From DASZGI01 sp035938995 (lineage in GTDB: Bacteria; Actinomycetota; Actinomycetes; Streptomycetales; Catenulisporaceae), in contig NZ_DASZGI010000036.1 in assembly GCF_035938995.1 (NCBI RefSeq), positions 1-24,905 of the forward strand: a stretch of DNA of 24,905 nt. The letters run 5' to 3'. Below the pieces are notes generated by a model. It was not told where the DNA came from and did no database searches. It was given only the letters and a program-made list of their open reading frames with translations. Every line of letters starts with the position of its first letter. The first letter of the stretch is position 1. Positions 21,464 to 24,905 of this stretch are shown piece after piece. Position numbers and translations under genes: made by a program.

Positions 21464-23527
21464 TTACCAGGCGCCGATCGCCGGGTCGCTCGTGCTCGGC
21501 TTGCCGTTCTCGACATGCCCGGCGACCTGGCGGACGAAGGACGAGTCCTGGTCGCTGGTCACGGTCAGGTCGTACCAGCCGTTGGTTGGGTGCAGGTGGG
21601 CGTTGTGCGTCGCGCTGCTGCCAGGCCGCAGGTAGTGCGTGTCCGGCTTGTCGATGCCGTATCCGTCGGTGACGGTGAGCCGCACCGGAGCGGTCCCGTT
21701 GTTGGTCAGGGTGAGCTGGACCCGCTCCTCGTCGCCGACCTGGGCCGTGGCGACCTCGACTCCGGCCGTCGCGGCCTTGCCCTCGAAGCGCCGCAGGAAG
21801 CCGTTCGGGCCGTGCACGACGAAGGCGTAAGCACCCTGACTGTCCGCGGCCACATCCCAGGTGTCGGACAGCGACTTGCCGGACTCGACGGTGTAGGTCC
21901 ACGGCCCCGCCGCGTGCGTCGTCGAGGTGACGAAGAACGCCGCACCGGCCTGGCCGGGGTTGGTGAAGTCGATCTGGAGGTTGCCGCCCCAGACGGCTGC
22001 GTCGGCGGCCAGGTTGTAGGGCAGCGGCCGGGCGTATCGCACACCGGACTCCTGCGCGGGCAGTTCCGGGTTCGCCGGGGGCGTCGGCACGTAGCTGGGG
22101 TGGCGGTTCTGGTCCGGCGGGAAGTAGCCGGCGGTGCTCGGCAGGGCGGGGAACCCGGTCTCAGTGTCGGAGAAGTCGAAGGCCGCGGTCAGGTCGCCGC
22201 ACACGACCCGGCGCCAGGGCGCGATGTTCGGCTCGAACACGCCGAACCGCCGCTCCATGAACCGGATGATCGAGGTGTGGTCGAACACCTCGGAGCACAC
22301 CCAGCCGCCCTTGCTCCACGGCGAGACCACGAGCATCGGGACCCGCAGGCCGAGTCCATACGGGCCGGAGACGTACGTGTCGCCGGCCGGCGCCTGGAAG
22401 TCCTCGTCGAAGGTGCTGACCGTGGACAGTCCCTGGGCCCGCGAGGTGGGCGCGAAGGCCGGCACCACGTGGTCGAAGAAGCCGTCGTTCTCGTCGTAGG
22501 TGATGAAGAGGGCTGTCTTGCTCCACACGTCCGGGTTCGCGGTCAGCGCGTCGAGCACCTGGGAGACGTACCAGGCCCCGTAGTTGGCCGGCCAGTTCGG
22601 GTGCTCGGTGAAGGCCTCGGGGGCCACGATCCAGGAGATCTGCGGCAGGTTCCCGGACGCGACGTCGGCCTTGAGGACGTCGAAGAAGCCCTGGCCGCCC
22701 TTGGCGTTCGTGCCGGTGCGCGCCTTGTCGTACAGCGGGTTGCCGGGCGCGGCATTCTGGTACTGGTGGAAGTAAAGCAGGGAGTTGTCGCCGTAGTTGC
22801 CGATGTAGGCGTCGCTGGTCCAGCCCCACGAGCCGGGGCCGTCGAGGCCGTCGCCCGCGTCCTGGTAGATCTTCCAGGAGACCCCGGAGGCCTCGAGCCG
22901 CTCGGGGTAGGTGGTCCACCCGTATCCGAGCTCTTCGTTGCCGAGCACCGGGCCGCCGCCCTGGCCGTCGTTGCCGACGTAGCCGGTCCACATGTAATAG
23001 CGGTTGGGATCGGTCGGGCCGAGCATCGAGCAGTGGTAGTCGTCGCAGATGGTGAACGCGTCGGCCAGCGCATAGTGGAACGGGATGTCCTGGCGGTTGA
23101 GGTGCGCCATCGTGGTCGAGCCCTTCGCGGGCACCCACTGGTCGTACTTGCCGTTGTTCCAGGCGGCGTGGCCGGTGTTCCAGTCGTGCGGGAGGTCCTG
23201 GATGAACTGCAGGCCGAGGTCGGCCGCGTCGGGGTGGAACGGCAGGATGTCCTTCGTACCGTCCGACTGGTGCCACACGGACTTGCCGCTGGCCAGCGTG
23301 ACCGGATGCGGGTCGCCGAAGCCGCGCACCCCGCGCAGTGTGCCGAAGTAGTGGTCGAACGAGCGGTTCTCCTGCATGAGGACGACGATGTGCTCGATGT
23401 CGTCCAAGCTGCCGGTGCGCCGGTTCGCCGGGATGGCGGCGGCCCGGGCGATGCTCGCGGAGAGCATCGAGGCGGTGACCGCGCCCCCGGTCAGCTGAAC
23501 GAATCTGCGGCGGTTTACGGAAGTCAC
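21464..23527 (-). CDS. plcC: Tat-exported phospholipase C, phosphocholine-type
   Basis: The 687-residue enzyme belongs to the acid phosphatase/non-haemolytic phospholipase C family (PlcN/PlcC, AcpA superfamily), which cleaves phospholipids to diacylglycerol and phosphocholine. The N-terminus NRRRFVQLTGG (5-15) is a twin-arginine signal, followed by a hydrophobic stretch to ASIARA. The catalytic domain begins DDIEHIVVLMQENRSFDHYFG, the family signature, and continues with STTMAHL, DAFTICDDYHCSMLGPTDPNR, and TYDENDGFFDHV with VPMLVVSPWS. Two C-terminal beta domains (DUF756 type, about residues 520-680) are present, as in phosphocholine-specific members. GTG 23527 is chosen because it starts the Tat motif and has GAGAGG upstream. 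It may help phosphate or choline scavenging; no clear PHO box was seen. Confidence 0.92.
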   Translation of the reverse strand: MTSVNRRRFVQLTGGAVTASMLSASIARAAAIPANRRTGSLDDIEHIVVLMQENRSFDHYFGTLRGVRGFGDPHPVTLASGKSVWHQSDGTKDILPFHPDAADLGLQFIQDLPHDWNTGHAAWNNGKYDQWVPAKGSTTMAHLNRQDIPFHYALADAFTICDDYHCSMLGPTDPNRYYMWTGYVGNDGQGGGPVLGNEELGYGWTTYPERLEASGVSWKIYQDAGDGLDGPGSWGWTSDAYIGNYGDNSLLYFHQYQNAAPGNPLYDKARTGTNAKGGQGFFDVLKADVASGNLPQISWIVAPEAFTEHPNWPANYGAWYVSQVLDALTANPDVWSKTALFITYDENDGFFDHVVPAFAPTSRAQGLSTVSTFDEDFQAPAGDTYVSGPYGLGLRVPMLVVSPWSKGGWVCSEVFDHTSIIRFMERRFGVFEPNIAPWRRVVCGDLTAAFDFSDTETGFPALPSTAGYFPPDQNRHPSYVPTPPANPELPAQESGVRYARPLPYNLAADAAVWGGNLQIDFTNPGQAGAAFFVTSTTHAAGPWTYTVESGKSLSDTWDVAADSQGAYAFVVHGPNGFLRRFEGKAATAGVEVATAQVGDEERVQLTLTNNGTAPVRLTVTDGYGIDKPDTHYLRPGSSATHNAHLHPTNGWYDLTVTSDQDSSFVRQVAGHVENGKPSTSDPAIGAW

Positions 23528-23635
23528 GGAAGACCCCTCTCCAGATGTCCTCGGGCGTGGCGAGACCCGGCGGGACAGTCTCACCACGGGGACCGGGCGC
23601 TCAGGAGGCGCGACGGCGACGCAAAGGGGAATGGT

Positions 23636-23645
23636 CCGTTAACGG
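23636..23645. promoter_or_regulatory. 10-bp palindrome upstream of the phospholipase gene
   Basis: CCGTTAACGG is a perfect self-complementary 10-mer about 110 bp before the phospholipase start and 35 bp beyond the FMN reductase stop. It stands out as an AT core in a GC-rich gap and may be an operator. No promoter hexamers could be assigned with confidence. Confidence 0.35.
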
Positions 23646-23679
23646 CGTTGCCGCAGTGTCATCCGCGCTGCACGAACGC

Positions 23680-24294
23680 TCATCCAGCGAGCAGACGCTC
23701 AAAGGGGACGGGCTCCGCATAGGGGTCGAATCGCCGGGCCGGCTCGCGCGCCGCGACCAGCTCGGCCAGCTCCCCGCCAGCGCGAGCGATTCGGTGCACC
23801 AAGTCTTCGGCGCCCGTACCTCCGGCGCCCCAGTCCTCCGTCGCGGCGTACACGGCAGTCGGCACGGTGACCGCACGCAGGTGGCTGAACATCGGCCGCA
23901 GGGCGTGCTCGAGGGCCAGCGAATGGCGCGGCGTGCCGCCGGTCGCGGCGACCAGGACCGGCTTCCCGGCCAGGATGTCCGGCTCGAGGATGTCGAAGAA
24001 CATCTTGAACAGTCCGCTGTACGAGGCGTTGAAGATCGGGCTGACCACGACGAGGCCGTCAGCGTCGGCGACCTCGTCGATCAGGGCGCGCAGTCCGCCG
24101 GTCGGCACGGCCGTCAGCAGGGCGTTGGTGATGTCGTGCGCGTGGTCGCGCAGTTCGACGGCGCTCGCCTCGGCCGCCACGCCGCGCTCGCCCAACGCCC
24201 GCGACGCGGCCTCCAGCAGCCGATCGGTCAGCAGCCGCGTCGCAGAGGGCTGCCCCATGCCCGCCGAGATTCCGACCAGATGGCGCGTGCTCAC
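23680..24294 (-). CDS. NAD(P)H-dependent FMN reductase, CE1759-like
   Basis: The 204-residue flavodoxin-fold reductase has the N-terminal strand and phosphate loop HLVGISAGMGQPSATRLLTDRLL (5-27). The central VVVSPIFNASYSGLFKMFFDIL and the flavin-contacting VLVAATGGTPRHSLALEHALRPMF follow. This is the pattern of FMN reductases that are co-transcribed with LLM flavin monooxygenases (CE1758/CE1759 pair). It would supply reduced FMN to the partner oxygenase. The GTG start overlaps the upstream LLM gene stop by 4 nt, which shows translational coupling. It is the last gene of its operon. Confidence 0.9.
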   Translation of the reverse strand: MSTRHLVGISAGMGQPSATRLLTDRLLEAASRALGERGVAAEASAVELRDHAHDITNALLTAVPTGGLRALIDEVADADGLVVVSPIFNASYSGLFKMFFDILEPDILAGKPVLVAATGGTPRHSLALEHALRPMFSHLRAVTVPTAVYAATEDWGAGGTGAEDLVHRIARAGGELAELVAAREPARRFDPYAEPVPFERLLAG

Positions 24295-24905
24295 TTCGCC
24301 GCCTCCAGCTTGGCCGCGTCCAGGAATGCCTTTCCGGCGCGCAGCGATTCGTGTGTCGGGGCGTCCGGAACATGCGCGGGCCGCTTCGCGTCGAGTTCCT
24401 TGCGCAGGACGGGCACGACCTCCTCGCCGAGGAAGTCCAACTGCTCGAGCGCGGTCTTCAGGGGCAGCCCGGCGTGGTCGACAAGGAACAGCTGGCGCTG
24501 GTAGTCGCCGAAGTGTTCGCGGAAGGTCAGGGTCTTGTCGATGACCTCCTGGGGGCTGCCGACGGTGAGCGGGGTCTCGCGCATGAACTCCTCGAGCGAC
24601 GGGCCGTGGCCGTAGACCGGGGCGTTGTCGAAGTAGGGCCGGAACTCGCGCACCGCGTCCTGGGAGTTCTTGCGGATGAACACCTGCCCGCCGAGGCCGA
24701 CGATCGCCTGGTCCGCGGAGCCGTGCCCGTAGTGCTCGAAGCGCCGGCGGTAGAGGCCGATCAGCCGGACGAAGTGCTCCTTCGGCCAGAAGATGTGGTT
24801 GGCGAAGAAGCCGTCGCCGTAGTACGCGGCCTGCTCGGCGATCTCGGGGCTGCGGATCGAGCCGTGCCAGACGAAGGGCGGGACGCCGTCGAGCGGGCGC
24901 GGGGT
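24291..24905 (-). CDS. LLM-class flavin-dependent oxidoreductase (partial)
   Basis: This is the C-terminal part of a luciferase-like monooxygenase that runs off the window end; 204 codons are visible. The open frame continues without stop from 24683 to 24905, reading PLDGVPPFVWHGSIRSPE, then AAYYGDGFFANHIFWPKEH and LIGLYRRRFEHYGHG, typical of the F420/FMN-dependent LLM barrel. Near the end EETPLTVGSPQEVID-like sequence (ETPLTVGSPQEVIDKTLTF) and DHAGLPLKTALEQLDFLGEEVVPVLRKEL are hallmark C-terminal motifs. Co-transcription with an FMN reductase suggests FMNH2 rather than F420 as cofactor. The substrate is unknown. Confidence 0.92.
   Translation of the reverse strand, partial: TPRPLDGVPPFVWHGSIRSPEIAEQAAYYGDGFFANHIFWPKEHFVRLIGLYRRRFEHYGHGSADQAIVGLGGQVFIRKNSQDAVREFRPYFDNAPVYGHGPSLEEFMRETPLTVGSPQEVIDKTLTFREHFGDYQRQLFLVDHAGLPLKTALEQLDFLGEEVVPVLRKELDAKRPAHVPDAPTHESLRAGKAFLDAAKLEAAK

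Noticed and set aside
23528..23679. A PHO box controlling the phospholipase gene
   Set aside because: No tandem GTTCACC-like units were found; only the CCGTTAACGG palindrome stands out.
21251..23722. An 823-codon open frame on the plus strand
   Set aside because: It lies opposite the phospholipase C gene, has no domain motifs and a Val/Arg/Gly-biased composition typical of antisense frames in high-GC DNA.
1..24905. CRISPR array, tRNA, rRNA, insertion sequence or attachment site
   Set aside because: No regularly spaced repeats, cloverleaf-like sequence, transposase motifs or flanking terminal repeats were seen on reading both strands; a tRNA scan was not possible.

Overview
This is a 24.9 kb piece of a very GC-rich chromosome. 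The codon use is almost entirely G/C-ending, there are many GTG starts, and neighbouring genes often meet in 4-nt GTGA overlaps. Together with a twin-arginine phospholipase, an MprAB-like two-component system and many short oxidoreductase loci each with its own regulator, this points to a soil actinobacterium of the Streptomyces/Catenulispora/Actinospica sort. The genus cannot be fixed from the sequence. No rRNA, tRNA, CRISPR array, insertion sequence or phage gene was found.

Layout. (1) 83-2218 is an arsenic locus: arsI (C-As lyase, minus strand) faces arsR-aquaporin-arsC (plus strand), with two ArsR-type palindromes between them and no ArsB or Acr3 pump in the window. The inferred logic is that arsenate is reduced by ArsC, arsenite leaves through the AqpS-like channel, and methylarsenite is demethylated by ArsI. 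(2) 2306-2965 is a class I SAM methyltransferase of unknown substrate. (3) 3051-8377 is a carbohydrate cassette: a ROK repressor on the minus strand is divergent from four tightly coupled genes (Gfo/Idh/MocA oxidoreductase, two TIM-barrel sugar isomerase/epimerase-like proteins, a second Gfo/Idh/MocA oxidoreductase). No transporter, kinase or glycosidase is present. This is the best candidate here for an uncharacterised pathway, possibly redox-assisted attack on a glycoside or cyclitol through a 3-keto intermediate. (4) 8600-12591 holds an MscS-related membrane protein, a small conserved protein, an exported gamma-glutamyltransferase and an SRPBCC protein, with strong hairpins between them.

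(5) 12639-14034 is an HxlR regulator facing a QorB/YtfG-type NmrA oxidoreductase, a known redox/quinone-responsive pairing. (6) 14129-14605 is a stand-alone two-TM DUF4231/SLATT-like protein. (7) 14680-16517 is a TetR repressor facing an SDR, with a well-formed double operator; just behind tetR lies what looks like the C-terminal stump of a second SDR. (8) 16571-21261 (minus) is a sensor kinase, an OmpR-type regulator, and a MacB-type ABC ATPase with its FtsX-like permease, probably one envelope-stress/export module. (9) 21464-23527 is a Tat-exported phospholipase C. (10) 23680-24905 is an FMN reductase coupled to an LLM flavin monooxygenase that runs off the window end.

Most calls rest on recognisable family motifs. 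The least certain points are several start codons, the substrates of the sugar cassette, the methyltransferase and the small protein at 9533-9844.
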